Assembly (NCBI GenBank): GCA_947184155.2
Contig: CAMXCT020001084.1
Span: 1-64,000, forward strand
Reading direction: 5' to 3'
DNA: 64,000 nucleotides
DNA from: Cladocopium goreaui
Lineage: Eukaryota; Sar; Dinophyceae; Suessiales; Symbiodiniaceae
A model generated the notes under the pieces. It did no database searches. It was not told the DNA's origin and was given only the letters and a program-made list of their open reading frames with translations. The position numbers were made by a program, and so were the translations under genes. This document shows, in pieces, positions 44,530 through 58,500 of this stretch (its first letter is position 1; each line of letters starts with the position of its first letter).

Positions 44530-45469
44530 ATACCGTATACCCCCTAACTGCTACGAGCTGCGTTGGGCGGAAGGAACTGAAACCTTCACAGGTTTCACTT
44601 CAGCGATGGCTTGTGGGCAAGCAAGGCCGAATGCAAGGCAACTGATGCGTGTCTGAATACATGCTGAATGGGATATCAAGTCAAGAAACAGCTAATAACT
44701 TCGGGAGTCGTGAGGAAAGGAATCCACAAGGCCAGAAATCTATTGGACTGACCAAAACAAGGCAGAGGCCACGGCCTTCGTCGATGAAACAATAAGAACA
44801 AATCTCCCTTGTTTGATTGGATCTACTACTACCATTTGAAGGACAAAAACAGGCTGTAGGCAAATGTAGGCAAATGTGAGTCTCACAGCAGAGCCGAGAG
44901 TCCGGGAAGAAAACGAAATCCTGCATCAGGCAGAACCTCAGTTCTTCTCGCTTGTGTGCGGCGTCTCAGTCAACATGTTCGTCCTGGAGTCAACCGTAAC
45001 CTCCTTGAAGGTCTCAAAGCATCACGATCGAAGAAAACAAAGCGATTCCCACAAATCGATACAAATAGTCCCAATGATTGCATATTACCTTGATGATGCT
45101 TGATGATTCTGCCCAGTCTAAGTTGTGGAGAACCAGTGCGTTAAATTTCAACGTGAGGCTCTTCAGACTTCCAAGTGTTTTGGCTGCGTTTCTGGCTACT
45201 CCGGGTGGCTCTGAGTCCCGCAGCACTCACAGGGGACCAAAAGAAAGGCCAGAAAGTGCTTCAAACGAACCAACGGCTGCGAAAACGGAGCAAAAAGTGG
45301 AGCCATGGACCATGTCAAGCAATGTCAATTTCCATCGTACAGTAGAAAACTTGGCTTCACAAAAAAAAAATGCCTAATTGACACGGGTTTTGCTCCGCCT
45401 CAGGGCAGGGTTTGGCCACAATCTGGAAATCAGGTGAAATCAACCTCCGTGTTCTCGCTGCTTGTGATA

Positions 45470-48400
45470 TTAGTTGTGTTTTTCTGGCGTGGCTCGGCAC
45501 GAGCATCTGCACATTTCTTTCCGCGCTCCAGTTCCATTCTGCGCAGATCTGTGTAGGACTTTGCCGTCACTCTGTGGGAACTGGGACTCAACCAAGTCGC
45601 TGAGAAACTCAGCGAGAAAGGGTGAAACCTGTGCTCTGTGAGGGCCAGCATCATGCCCAACGGGCTGGAGGCTCAAGAACATGTTGCCGAGGCATCACCG
45701 ATGTCACAGGTTAACAAGTCAAGGTCCACTACCATGAAGTAACATTCATGAATTATGCCAACTAACGGCCCGGATATGTATATCATATAAATCAATATAA
45801 ATCAATATAAATCATATAATTATGTGTATTAAGTGTATATAATGTTATAGATACCATTTGAGTCACCAACAGGGACGGGCACACTAACATTGGTACCATC
45901 CGCTGCCCCAATTTTTGAGCTGCGAAAATCTACCTGATGGCCCAGGTACTCACCATTCCTGCAGCAGAATCGAACAGTAAAAGTTTGAAAAAAAAAGAGC
46001 CGTTCCCTTCAGTCCGAAATGATTTTTGCACATGTTCGTGACTGGTTTGATTCCAACATGAGGGAAGTCGACGCAGAGCTGGTTGAGGAATCCACCTGAG
46101 GAATCCTACACAGCTGTGAGAACCAACAAAACTAGAAATCCATAGAAATCCAACATATTCCAACTAACATCGCATCTCCAGTTCCACAGTCTATTTTGCA
46201 ACTTCCAACACTGTGTGTCCTTGCTTCACCCTGCGTGCATCCGATCATTTGGATGACTTTGTGATTGAGATTGGGTTAGTCCGGTTAGTCCGGTTAGTCC
46301 GGTTAGTCCGGTTAGTCCCAGTTTCTTCAGCTCCTTCATGCCAAGCTCTTCTAGAAGCTCATCTGCCAAGCTTTTCTTCGGCAAACAACCGATGCCTTGC
46401 TTGCCTCGGCTGAAACATGACAAACATATGACAAACATTGTGAACATGAAACGCCGATTCGGGATATGATTCAGCCACAAGTGCCAGGTCCAGTCACAGC
46501 ATTTGCCAACGATGGAAGCTACTGGCCAAACATGGGGAGGTTTTGTCCAAATTTCCCATCACTTGGAGAATACAGGGAAAAGCATGCGTACTATATATCT
46601 ATATGCTATATACATCAAATGCCTTGAGCACCAAGACCAGCAAAATTCCTGGGGCCAAACTTGCGCAAAAAATGAACCCTCTGTTTGTGACTGGAAACCT
46701 GGGGTATTTATCTTGTAAACCAATACGTAATTTGTACTCAACCGGTACTTTGCCAATACCGACCGATACTTTGAAACGGTGTTTCGTAGTTTTCTTGTTT
46801 TCTCGAATTTGTTGCAAATCTCGTCAAGAATTGCCTAGGACTATGGAATAGAGTCTTCTGGACCTCCTGGTGCACTTCTATTTCCGAACAGCGTGGGACT
46901 CCTTCAAAAGGTTGTGGGATTCCCTTCAACAGGTTGTGATTTCATTTTGTGCGTTCCCTTTAAAAGAGCGCAACGTCTCTTTGAGAGGGATGCTTTTACA
47001 GAGACCTTCAACATGTGCGAATTTCGTTTGAAAAGGGTAGTAGTGCACTTTATTAGAAAGGTACGTTGAAAAAGTAGAACCCGTTTATGCAGTACTCTTT
47101 CGAAAGGGTATGGTACTCCTTAAAGCAAAATTTGGTAGAAGTGTGTGTGTGTGTGTGTATACTATTTCTTCTGAAAAGGTGGACAGTGTGATGGGAAAGG
47201 GTGCAACATGCACTTCGGACCATGAACATTGCTAGAAAGTAGAATTCTATGTATGCAGGACTCTTTTTGTTAAGAAAGCGTGGTATCGTAGGTAACATGC
47301 CCTTCCGGATGAATGCAACATGTGAGTAAAGAATGCGATATCCATGTGTAGAAATTAAGTAGATATTTCCTTCAAGAAGCTATTGCCTTGCAAAAAATGA
47401 ATAAAGGAATTGACATGATCTTTTCCAAGGAGTACTGCAATTGTGCATTGGCTATTGCATTTGTTTGACAGGAATGCTACAGGTTAAAACTAAACACACC
47501 GCATACTGTGCAGGATGTTCGCCTTTTAAAGGGATACCCATTGAAGGAAGACTGGATTTGTTGACAGAAAGACTCCACTTCGAACATTTCACCATTTTGG
47601 GGGAATGTTCCATATTTTCCAGGCATACTGCTTCTTGAAGGAAGGCCTGTCTAAAGGAAGACCACCGCTCGTGAAGGAAAAATCGTTGTCTCTGAATTTA
47701 AAATGTTCCTTTAAAAAAATTGGGATATTGCATGTGTGTGTGTATGTTTATTGAATACTGCGACTTTTCGACAGGAAGTCTGTATGCACAAGAAGAAAGG
47801 CAGAATAGTTTGAAAGGAAGACTGCACTTCCTCAAAATAAAACACTGCACCTTTTGAGGGCATGCCTCATGTTTTCATAGATGCTGGCCCGGAAGACTGC
47901 TTTCTCATAGCTACTTTAAGAATCTTTAAGATAAATTGGTTATGTGGTGATACAATTTCTCAATCCTTTTGGTTCCTTCAAAATCCATCGTAAAGAAGCC
48001 ACAACTACCTGCTCTCCCTCTTTCAATCTCACTTCTGCAATCTTTCACAACCACTGGGCCACTGGGTGCCAAGCATTTGTGCGCATACCACACGACGGGC
48101 TGCCCATTTGACATTTTCACTTTGAAGTCACCTTGAGAAGTTGTGACTGAGCTTTGCAACGTTCACAGGATACATGAAACTGCATGTTACATTGAAAGTT
48201 AGGTAGCCATAGGTAGCCCGGGAAGAGACATGCTCCCTGGGGGCTCGCTATGATGCTGATTTCACACATGCAACATTTCAGTCGCTGTCTAAATCGTATG
48301 AATTTGGACCAGTTGCCATCTTCATCAAAGCCCTCCACAGTTCCCATGGTCTCGCATAAGTGCACTCGGTCACCAATGGATGTGAGACGTTCGATCACAC

Positions 48401-51400
48401 CTCGCTCATGCGGGAAAACCACTGGGAACTTGGGAAAGTTCATACAGATACTACGGATTTCATGAGGGCAGCCGGGCTTGCCGGGCTTGCCGGGCTTGCC
48501 GGGCTTGCCGGGCTTGCCGGGCTTGCCGGGCTTGCCGGGCTTGCCGGGCTGCCACTGCCATCATGCAATCGATATCAAAGGCGTTCTTGGCCTTTCAAAT
48601 CATCTAACCACCCAACAGACTGTTTCCACAGAGCGTCTAATGTGTCTATGAAGTTCAAGGGGCGAAAGGTTCCCAAGATTTCCATAGACCATCTGACCAA
48701 CCAAGGGTTTTGAGATGCTGTAGCAGCAACATGTCACAACTTGATTTCACCCTATGGAGACGGTGCGCAAACTTCGAAAATGTCCAGAAATCTATCCACG
48801 GCATCCGATGGCAGCAAGCACCAAACCCACCCAAACCCCAAGTCATCAGTTCATGCAACGACGAGCAGCATCGGGGCCAAGCGCTTCGGAGTTGGTTAGG
48901 CTTCACCACCACGGGGTCATCTGCCAGGACGCTTCGAGGAACATGCATATCTTTGAGGTAACAGAAGACTGGTGGCATAATGGTGGCATATCTTGGCTCT
49001 ATAGTATCTTTCAAGTATCATACATGGATATAGACATGTTGTGTAAGTTATGTATGTACTTCACACAACCACATCCATAAATGTGGCAAAAATGCGTGAC
49101 TAGGACACTGGGAGGAAATATGTGTCGCCATCTTTTGACGTGTCTCTGAACATGAAACCTTTGGAACTACTGTTGCATTTATGATCTTTTCTGGTTCAAT
49201 CCAAGATTTGGAACCCGTCCGCTCCTGGCCCCCACGTTCCAACAAACGGATGCGCACCCATGTGGTCGAAGCCAATGACTTCGGCCACTTCTTCTCTCCT
49301 GGTGTTGAAGACCCGGTCTCCAACACTGATTGCCTTCCGGCAATTCTTTGCATAGAAAATCTGAGCCGGGCAGGAAGAGTTCGGAAGAACAGCAAATGCT
49401 GGCAATGTCGGCAGCCAAGACTGAACCACACCTATCAGTCCCATGTTGAGTCTTACACTTACACTGTCTTGCTATGTCAACTATGTCTTACTATCTGATC
49501 ATTGTCCCCACTGCGTAATTACGAACGAATCCAATTGTGCAGTTGGATGGAACTCGTACATGTACAACTACGCGGAATGGCACAATGCTCTACCAATGTG
49601 CTTGATATTTCGGTGTCACTACAATAACATTCGCATATTGACAACAGACTCAGAATGCAAAACCTCTACTAGTGCTCCTAGAAAGTATCCAACGGATCTG
49701 CAACAACACATTGGAAGACTTTGCAAATGAGTTGATAGTTAAGTTCGATGTTGTTTGGACGTCCGATTTCTGCAGTTGCAATGTTGGACTGGTTGGGATG
49801 CGTGGTCCACACTGCCGTTCCCGAACTTGCAGCCACATGCTGCATCAGGTAACCATCGTCTTCCCATCGTCGGTGAAGACAGGAAGGTCTCCGTCTTCGT
49901 CCACGCCGACGATTGTCGCTTTCGTTCCGCCTGGGATGACTTCATGGCATGACGATACGACATGCAAGAAAGTGCAAGCACCAAATCCAATCCATGCCCT
50001 GCATGAAACCCTGGGAAACCACAAGTTTCGACACTTGCATGTGCCAGGGCGTGCCAGGGCGTGCCAGGGCGTGCCAGGGCGTGCCAGGGCGTACGTATGT
50101 GAGCCACACTCTGCTTTGAGACTAAGGTCCCCGACAAACATCGGTCACTCTGCCACCCACCGTGAATATGTTGAGATCGTACTCCACGCTCCTGTGTATC
50201 ACAGCACCGTCACATGCCGAAGCGTCTTGCTGCGCCGAACCCCAACAACGAAGCACGGAAACATGCATCGAGCATAGCTGGGGTGCGCCGGGTGCGCTGG
50301 GTGCGCCGGGTGCGCCTTGGGCCATCGATCCAGGGCTGCATGGCCCGCTCGATGGGCTTCAACACGGCTGTGGCGACCTGGCACAGTTCATGTTTCAGAC
50401 CTGCCTTGACCCATTTGTCATACTGTAAGGCTCTGTAACGACGTTAAAAATGGCTCAAATGCGTCAAAGGCAAGTGGTGCTCACAACCACTCTTTCTTTC
50501 AGCACCTTTTAGGCGAATGCCTTGTTGCTTGGTTGCCATAAGATTGCCGAAAATGTTTCATCGTAGATGATTTGGATCATTTTAGAACTTGCAAGGAATT
50601 TACTTAAAGCTTGCAAACAAGACGGTTGGCACCGTCTCACAAATCTTGTTAGAATGAGCAGATTCCACGTGGTCTACTACTGTTTGAAAGCTGCTCAAGT
50701 AATTCATTGGTTTCCATTGGTTTCCCATGTTTTTCCTGTCTGTGGCCATGAGTTGGAAGTTGAAGGCCAGGCTGGCAGCAAAAGGAGCTTCAGGATTCCA
50801 GCACCAAGGATTTTTTTGTCATCCAGACCTTCTTTCCATCTTGCGCACGCTTCGAAACACCTCGTGGCAAGTGAGCAAGCTGCACTGGTCATCAGCTGCA
50901 CTCAGAAGCTCAATCTTAAGAGGATCTTACAAAAGCGGTGAGGACATGTGACAATGCACCGGATAAATGAGTCCCACGTAATTCAAATATAGTTGCAAAG
51001 TATTGCAAAGAAATCTCAAGTAATCTTTAGTAATCCATCTATCTCAGACCTCAACCCCAAAAACATCCAAAAACTGTAATCGTCACATGGCTCCGAAACA
51101 CCACTGGGGCTCCAAACGCAACGACGTCAGCAGCGTGCCCCGCGCTCTTCCATTCCCCTGAGCAGCCCGGCGTCGGCGGCACGTCCTGGAGATCAAATCT
51201 GCGGGCCGATGTCAATGAACTCAACACACACTTTTCAGCAAAAGCATTCAGAAACCGACGCCCTCGTCTGACTTTATCCCCTTTTCATCCCTTTTCCGTC
51301 TAAAACACCTTGAAAACACGTTGGGAACAGTAAAACAGATTCCTGAAGATTCATTCATCCACTCAATCCACTTTCCGGTCCTCAGGAATACCATGAAAAG

Positions 51401-52316
51401 CAAACAGATGATCACGGGGAGGAGAACTGGGATCAGTTTTCCACCTTGGATGCGAAACAGAAACGCCAGGAACTTGATGTGGAATGCGGAAGAGCATACT
51501 TTCTCAGCCATGGAATCCAAACATTCTGCAATCAAACCACGGCCCCAGATACACCCCAAAGTCCAAGCAGAAACCGAGCAAGGAATGCAAACATGTCTCC
51601 AGAAAGGATTGGCAGAACACATATACCGTATACCCCCTAACTGCTACGAGCTGCGTTGGGCGGAAGGAACTGAAACCTTCACAGGTTTCACCTCGGCGAT
51701 GGCTTGTGGGCAAGCAAGGCCTAATGCAAGGCAACGGATGCGTGTCTGAATACATGCTGAATGGGATATCAAGTCAAGAAACAGCTAATAACTTCGGGAG
51801 TCGTGAGGAAAGGAATCCACAAGGCCAGAAATCTATTGGACTGACCAAAACAAGGCAGAGGCCACGGCCTTCGTCGATGAAACAAGAACAAATCTCCCTT
51901 GTTTGATTGGATCTACTACTACCATTTGAAGGACAAAAACAGGCTGTAGGCAAATGTAGGCAAATGTGAGTCTCACAGCAGAGCCGAGAGTCCGGGAAGA
52001 AAACGAAATCCTGCATCAGGCAGAACCTCAGTTCTTCTCGCTTGTGTGCGGCGTCTCAGTCAACATGTTCGTTCTGGAGTCAACCGTAACCTCCTTGAAG
52101 GTCTCAAAGCATCACGATCGAAGAAAACAAAGCGATTCCCACAAATCGATACAAATAGTCCCAATGATTGCATATTACCTTGATGATGCTTGATGATTCT
52201 GCCCAGTCTAAGTTGTGGAGAACCAGTGCCTTAAATTTAAACGTGAGGCTCTTCAGACTTCCAAGTGTTTTGGCTGCGTTTCTGGCTACTCCGGGTGGCT
52301 CTGAGTCCCGCAGCAC
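45470..52316 (-). CDS. Minus-strand multi-exon gene, unit 2 copy
   Basis: Exons in order of transcription: 52,200-52,316 ([20 protein letters not shown]), about 52,030-52,090 ([20 protein letters not shown]), 51,290-51,600 (with a membrane helix), about 50,830-50,930 ([20 protein letters not shown]), about 50,300-50,430 ([20 protein letters not shown]), 49,848-49,935, 49,199-49,370, 48,760-49,000, 48,120-48,480, 47,930-48,125, 46,320-46,410 ([20 protein letters not shown]), 46,060-46,120 and 45,480-45,650 ([20 protein letters not shown]). No ATG or stop is certain. The strand is inferred from conserved frames and CAG|G acceptors. I do not recognise the family. Three exons share a G-D-R-V ... 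GFDEDG module, suggesting a protein built from repeats. Confidence 0.5.
48117..48480 (-). CDS. Exon with IGDRV ... [10 protein letters not shown] module, unit 2
   Basis: Reads [20 protein letters not shown], then [20 protein letters not shown] and [20 protein letters not shown], followed by a Cys-rich stretch (KCCMCEI). The exon is present and open in all four units. Upstream it joins the GGGCTTGCC minisatellite, read as Gly-Lys-Pro in unit 1, so the exon may begin with a variable collagen-like tract or the repeat may be intronic. Confidence 0.5.
48474..48553. repeat. GGGCTTGCC minisatellite, unit 2
   Basis: Eight 9-bp copies and a final 8-bp copy lacking a T, which shifts the Gly-Lys-Pro frame relative to the following exon. 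Confidence 0.95.
49199..49372 (-). CDS. Exon with SVGDRVFN ... VIGFD module, unit 2
   Basis: A CGGCTCAG acceptor is followed by [20 protein letters not shown], then [20 protein letters not shown] and a stop after GADGFQILD. The unit 3 copy (56,325-56,498) is the same. In units 1 and 4 this exon is destroyed by a hairpin insertion and a 20-base inversion. Confidence 0.5.
49845..49938 (-). CDS. Exon with VGVDEDGD module, unit 2
   Basis: After a CCCAG|GCGGAACG acceptor the frame reads [20 protein letters not shown] followed by DGKTMVT. The same exon is at 56,968-57,061 in unit 3. In unit 1 (near 42,892) one base is missing and the acceptor reads CCCGGCGG, which removes the AG. Confidence 0.45.
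50041..50090. repeat. GTGCCAGGGC minisatellite, unit 2
   Basis: Five exact 10-bp copies; unit 3 has two (57,168-57,187) and unit 1 one good copy (about 42,991). Confidence 0.92.
51248..51622 (-). CDS. Exon with a transmembrane segment, unit 2
   Basis: Encodes [20 protein letters not shown], then a hydrophobic helix [20 protein letters not shown] and [19 protein letters not shown]. The copy at 44,155-44,529 is nearly identical; unit 3 (58,460-58,790) has small deletions, including one just before the helix. The helix suggests a membrane protein or signal anchor. Confidence 0.45.
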   Translation of the reverse strand: MCSANPFWRHVCIPCSVSAWTLGCIWGRGLIAECLDSMAEKVCSSAFHIKFLAFLFRIQGGKLIPVLLPVIICLLFMVFLRTGKWIEWMNESSGICFTVPNVFSRCFRRKRDEKGIKSDEGVGF

Positions 52317-52579
52317 TCACAGGGGACCAAAGGAAAGGCCAGAAAGTGCTTCAAACGAACCAACGGCTGCGAAAACGGAGCAAAAAGTGGAGCCATGGAC
52401 CATGTCAAGCAATGTCAATTTCCATCGTACAGTAGAAAACTTGGTTTCACAAAAAAAAAAAATGCCTAATTGACACGGGTCTTGCTCCGCCTCAGGGCAG
52501 GGTTTGGCCACAATCTGGAAATCAGGTTGTGATATTAGTTGTGAAATCCGTGTTCTCGCATGTTCTCGCTGCTTGTGAT

Positions 52580-55500
52580 ATTAGTTGTGTTTTTCTGGCA
52601 TGGCTCGGCACGAGCATCTGAGCATCTGCACATTTCTTTCCGCGCTCCAGTTCCATTCTGCGCAGATCTGTGTAGGACTTTGCCATCACTCTGTGGGAAC
52701 TGGGACTCAACCAAGTCGCTGAGAAACTCAGCGAGAAAGGGTGAAACCTGTGCTCTGTGAGGGCCATGATCATGCCCAGCGGGCTGGAGGCTCAAGAGCA
52801 TGTTGCCGAGGCATCAACGATGCCACAGGTTAACAAGTCAAGGTCCACTATCATGAAATAACATTCATGAGTTATGCCAACTAACGGCCCGGATATGTAT
52901 ATCATATAAATCAATATAAATCATATATGTGTATTAAGTGTATTTAATGTAATTATTTAATATTATATAGATGCCATTTGAGTCACCAACAGGGACGGGC
53001 ACACTAACATTGGTATCATCCGCTGCCCCAATTTTTGAGCTGCGAAAATCTACCTGATGGCCCAGGTACTCACCATTCCTGCAGCAGAATCGAACAGTAA
53101 AAGTTTGAAAAAAAAAGAGCCGTTCCCTTCAGTCCGAAATGATTTTTGCACATGTTCGTGACTGGTTTGATTCCAACATGAGGGAAGTCGACGCAGAGCT
53201 GGTTGAGGAATCCACCTGAGGAATCCTACACAGCTGTGAGAACCAACAAAACTAGAAATCCATAGAAATCCAACATATTCCAACTAACATCGCATCTCCA
53301 GTTCCACAGTCTATTTTGCAACTTCCAACACTGTGTGTCCTTGCTTCACCCTGCGTGCATCCGATCATTTGGATGACTTTGTGATTGAGATTGGGTTAGT
53401 CCGGTTAGTCCGGTTAGTCCGGTTAGTCCCAGTTTCTTCAGCTCCTTCATGCCAAGCTCTTCTAGAAGCTCATCTGCCAAGCTTTTCTTTGGCAAACAAC
53501 CGATGCCTTGCTTGCCTCGGCTGAAACATGATAAACATATGACAAACATTGTGAACGTGAAACGCCGATTCGGGATATGATTCAGCCACAAGTGCCAGGT
53601 CCAGTCACGGCATTTGCCAACGATGGAAGCTACTGGCCAAACATGGGCAGGTTTTGTCCAAATTTCCCATCACTTGGAGAATACAGGGAAAAGCATGCGT
53701 ACTATATGCTATATTATACATCAAATGCCTTGAGCACCAAGACCCAGCAAAATTCCTGGGGCCAAACTTGCGCAAAAAAAAATAGAACTACAATAGAACC
53801 CTTGTTTGTGACTGGAAACCTGTGGCATTTATCTTGTAAACCAGTACGTAATTTGTACTCAACCGGTACTTTGCCAATACCGACCGATACTTTGAAACGG
53901 TGTTTCGTAGTTTTCTTGTTTTCTCGAATTTGTTGCAAATCCCGTCAAGAATTGCCTAGGACTATGGAATAGAGTCTTCTGGACCTCCTGGTGCACTTCT
54001 ATTTTCCGAACAGCGTGGGACTCCTTCAAAAGGTTGTGGGATTCCCTTCAACAGGTTGTGATTTCATTTTGTGCGTTCCCTTTAAAAGAGCGCAACGAGA
54101 CCTTCAACATGCGCGAAATTTGTTTGAAAAATGTAGTAGTGCACTTTATTAGAAAGGTACGTTGAAAAAGTAGAACCCGTTTATGCAGTACTCTTTCGAA
54201 AGGGTATGGTACTCCTTAAAGCAAAATTTGGTAGAAGTGTGTGTGTGTGTATACTATTTCTTCCGAAAAGGTGGACAGTGTGATGGGAAAGGGTGCAACA
54301 TGCACTTCGGACCATGAACATTGCTAGAAAGTAGAATTCTATGTATGCAGGACTCTTTTTGTTAAGAAAGCGTGGTATCGTAGGTAACATGCTCTTCCGG
54401 ATGAATGCAACATGTGAGTAAAGAATGCGATATCCATGTGTAGAAATTAAGTAGATATTTCCTTCAAGAAGCTATTGCCTTGCAAAAAATGAATAAAGGA
54501 ATTGACATGATCTTTTCCAAGGAGTACTGCATTTGTGCATTGGTTATTGCATTTGTTTGACAGGAATGCTATGGGTTCAAACCAAACACACCGCATACTG
54601 TGCAGGATTTTCGCCTTTTAAAGGGATACCCATTGAAGGAAGACTGGATTTGTTGACAGAAAGACTCCACTTCGAACATTTCACCATTTTGAGGGAATGT
54701 TCCATATTTTCCAGGCATACTGCTTCTTGAAGGAAGGCCTGTCTAAAGGAAGACCACCACTTGTGAACGAAAAATCGTTGTCTCTGAATTTAAAATGTGC
54801 CTTCCAAAAAAGTGGGATATTGCATGTGTGTGTATGTTTATTGAATACTGCGACTTTTCGACAGGAAGTCTGTATGCACAAGAAGAAAGGCAGAATAGTT
54901 TGAAAGGAAGACTGCACTTCTTCAAAATAAACACTACACCTTTTGAGGGCATGCCTCATGTTTTCATAGATGCTGGCCCGGAAGACTGCTTTCTCATAGC
55001 TACTTTAAGAATCTTTAAGATAAATTGCGTTATGTGGTGATACAATTTCTCAATCCTTTTGGTTCCTTCAAAATCCATCGTAAAGAAGCCACAACTACCT
55101 GCTCTCCCTCTTTCAATCTCACTTCTGCAATCTTTCACAACCACTGGGCCACCATTTGTGCGCATACCACACGACGGGCTGCCCATTCGACATTTTCACT
55201 TTGAAGTCACCTTGAGAAGTTGTGACTGAGCTTTGCAACGTTCACAGGATACATGAAACTGCATGTTACATTGAAAGTTAGGTAGCCATAGGTAGCCCAG
55301 GAAGAGACATGCTCCCTGGGGGCTCGCTATGATGCTGATTTCACACATGCAACATTTCAGTCGCTGTCTAAATCGTATGAATTTGGACCAGTTGCCATCT
55401 TCATCAAAGCCCTCCACAGTTCCCATGGTCTCGCATAAGTGCACTCGGTCACCAATGGATGTGAGACGTTCGATCACACCTCGCTCATGCGGGAAAACCA

Positions 55501-58500
55501 CTGGGAACTTGGGAAAGTTCATACAGATACTACGGATTTCATGAGGGCAGCCGGGCTTGCCGGGCTTGCCGGGCTTGCCGGGCTTGCCGGGCTTGCCGGG
55601 CTTGCCGGGCTTGCCGGGCTTGCCGGGCTTGCCGGGCTTGCCGGGCTGCCACTGCCATCATGCAATCGATATCAAAGGCGTTCTTGGCCTTTCAAATCAT
55701 CTAACCACCCAACAGACTGTTTCCACAGAGCGTCTAATGTGTCTATGAAGTTCAAGGGGCGAAAGGTTCCCAAGATTTCCATAGACCATCTGACCAACCA
55801 AGGGTTTTGAGATGCTGTAGCAGCAACATGTCACAACTTGATTTCACCCTATGGAGACGGTGCACAAACTTCGAAAGGCTTTGAACCTCCCAAAACTATC
55901 CACTGATGTCCAGAAATCTATCCACGGCATCCGATGGCAGCAAGCACCAAACCCACCCAAACCACAAGTCATCAGTTCATGCAACGACGAGCAGCATCGG
56001 GGCCAAGCGCTTCGGAGTTGGTTAGGCTTCACCACCACGGGGTCATCTGCCAGGACGCTTCGAGGAAAATGCATATCTTTAAGGTAACAGAAGACTGGTG
56101 GCATAATGGTGGCATATCTTGGCTCTATAGTATCTTTCAAGTATCATACATGGATATAGACACGTTATGTACGTTATGTATGTACTTCACACAACCACAT
56201 CCATAAATGTGGCAAAAATGCGTGACTAGGACACTGGGAGGAAATATGTGGCGCCATCTTTTAACGTGTCTCTGAACATGAAACCTTCGGAACTACTGTT
56301 GCATTTATGATCTTTTCTGATTCAATCCAAGATTTGGAACCCGTCCGCTCCTGGCCCCCACGTTCCAACAAACGGATGCGCACCCATGTGGTCGAAGCCA
56401 ATGACTTCGGCCACTTCTTCTCTCCTGGTGTTGAAGACCCGGTCTCCAACACTGATTGCCTTCCGGCAATTCTTTGCATAGAAAATCTGAGCCGGGCAGG
56501 AAGAGTTCGGAAGAACAGCAAATGCTGGCAATGTCGGCAGCCAAGACTGAACCACATCTATCAGTCCCATGGTGAGTCTTACACTTACACTGTCTTACTA
56601 TGTCAACTATGTCGTACTATCTGATCACTGTCACAATTGCGTAATTACAAGTGCATCCAATTGTGCAGTTGGGTGGAATTCGTACCTGTACAGCTACGCG
56701 GAATGGCACAATGCTCTACCAATGTGCTTGATATTTTTGTGTCACTACAATAACATTCACATATTGACAACAGACTCGGAATGCAAAACCTCTACTAGTG
56801 CTCCTAGAAAGTATCCAACGGATCTGCAACAACACATTGGAAGACTTTGCAAATGAGTTGATAATTAAGTTTGATGTTGTTTGGACGTCCGATTTCTGCA
56901 GTTGCAATGTTGGACTGGTTGGGATGCGTGGTCCACACTGCCGTTCCCGAACTTGCAGCCACATGCTGCATCAGGTAACCATCGTCTTCCCATCGTCGGT
57001 GAAGACAGGAAGGTCTCCGTCTTCGTCCACGCCGACGATCGTCGCTTTCGTTCCGCCTGGGATGACTTCACGGCATGACGATACGACATGCAAGAAACTG
57101 CAAGCACCAAATCCAATCCATGTCCTGCATGAAACCCTGGGAAACCACAAGTTTCGACACTTGCATGTGCCAGGGCGTGCCAGGGCGTATGTGAGCCACA
57201 CTCTGCTTTGAGACTAAGGTCCCCGACAAACATCGGTCACTCTGCCACCCACCGTGAATATGTTGAGATCGTACTCCACGCTCCTGTGTATCACAGCACC
57301 GTCACATGCCGAAGCGTCTTACGAAGCACCGAAAAATGCATCGAGCATAGGTGGGGTGCGCCGGGTGCGCCGGGTGCGCCGGGTGCGCTGGGTGCGCCGG
57401 GTGCGCCTTGGGCCATCGATCCAGGGCTGCATGGCCCGCTCGATGGGCTTCAACACGGCTGTGGCGACCTGGCACAGTTCATGTTTCAGACCTGCCTTGA
57501 CCCATTTGTCATACTGTGTCATACTGTAAGGCTCTGTAACACGTTAAAAATGGCTCAAATGCGTCAAAGGCAAGTGGTGCTCACAACCACTCTTTCCATT
57601 TTCAGCACCTTTCAGCCAAATGCCTTGTTGCTTGGTTGCCATAAGATTGCCGAAAATGTTTCATCGTAGATGATTTGGATCACTTTAGAACTTGCAAGGA
57701 ATTTATTTAAAGCTTGCAAACAAGACGGTTGGCACCGTCTCACAAATCTTGTTAGAATGAGCAGATTCCACGTGGTCTACTACTGTTTGAAAGCTGCTCA
57801 AGTAATTCATTGGTTTCCATTGGTTTCCCATGTTTTTCCTGTCTGTGGCCATGAGTTGGAAGTTGAAGGCCAGGCTGGCAGCAAAAGGAGTGCAGCACAG
57901 ACCTAGGATGTTCTTTTTATTACCCGTGTAGGACTCAGGTGTGCATTGCCAAGCTTCAGGATTCCAGCACCAAGGATTTTTTGTCATCCACACCTTCTGT
58001 CCATCTTGCGCTTCACGCCTCGAAACACCTCGTGGCAAGTGAGCAAGCTGCACTGGTCATCAGCTGCACTCAGAAGTTCAATCTTGAGAGGATCTTACAA
58101 AAGCGGTGAGGATGTGACAACGCATCCGATAAATGAGTCCCACGTAATTCAAATATAGTTGCAAAGTATTGCAAAGAAATCTCAAGTAATCTTTAGTAAT
58201 CCATCTATCTCAGACCTCAACCCCAAAAACATCCAAAAACTGTAATCGTCACATGGCTCCGAAACACCACTGGGGCTCCAAACGCAACGACGTCAGCAGC
58301 GTGCCCCGCGCTCTTCCATTCCCCTGAGCAGCCCTGCGTCGGCGGCACGTCCTGGAGATCAAATGTGCGGGCCGATGTCAATCAACTCAACACACACTTT
58401 TCAGCAAAAGCATTCAGAAACCAACGCCCTCGTCTGACTTTATCCCCTTTTCATCCCTTTTCCGTCTAAAACACCTTTAAAACACGTTGGGAGCAGTAAA

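Larger units (their letters stand above)
38333..45226 (-). pseudogene. Minus-strand gene copy, unit 1 (probably broken)
   Basis: Carries the same exon series as unit 2, but the SVGDRVFN exon is scrambled by inverted sequence (42,124-42,246), an AG acceptor near 42,892 is lost through a 1-base deletion, and an inverted duplication sits at 43,075-43,147 next to the KHELCQVA exon (43,290-43,400). Other exons, including the transmembrane one, are intact. It may be transcribed but is unlikely to make the full product. Confidence 0.45.
38320..45456 (-). repeat. Tandem unit 1 (7,137 bp, type A)
   Basis: Unit starts defined at GCTGCTTGTGATATTAGTTG: 38,320, 45,457, 52,568 and 59,707. Unit 1 shares diagnostic variants with unit 4: the 42,124-42,246 inverted structures, a 220-bp alternative segment around 42,365-42,600, and loss of a ~35-bp stretch at 39,293. 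Ordering of minus-strand exons is the same in all units. Confidence 0.92.
45457..52567 (-). repeat. Tandem unit 2 (7,111 bp, type B)
   Basis: Closest to unit 3. It has the uninverted sequence at 49,255-49,375 and a ~50-bp deletion near 48,778 relative to other units. It seems to carry the most intact minus-strand gene together with unit 3. Confidence 0.92.
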
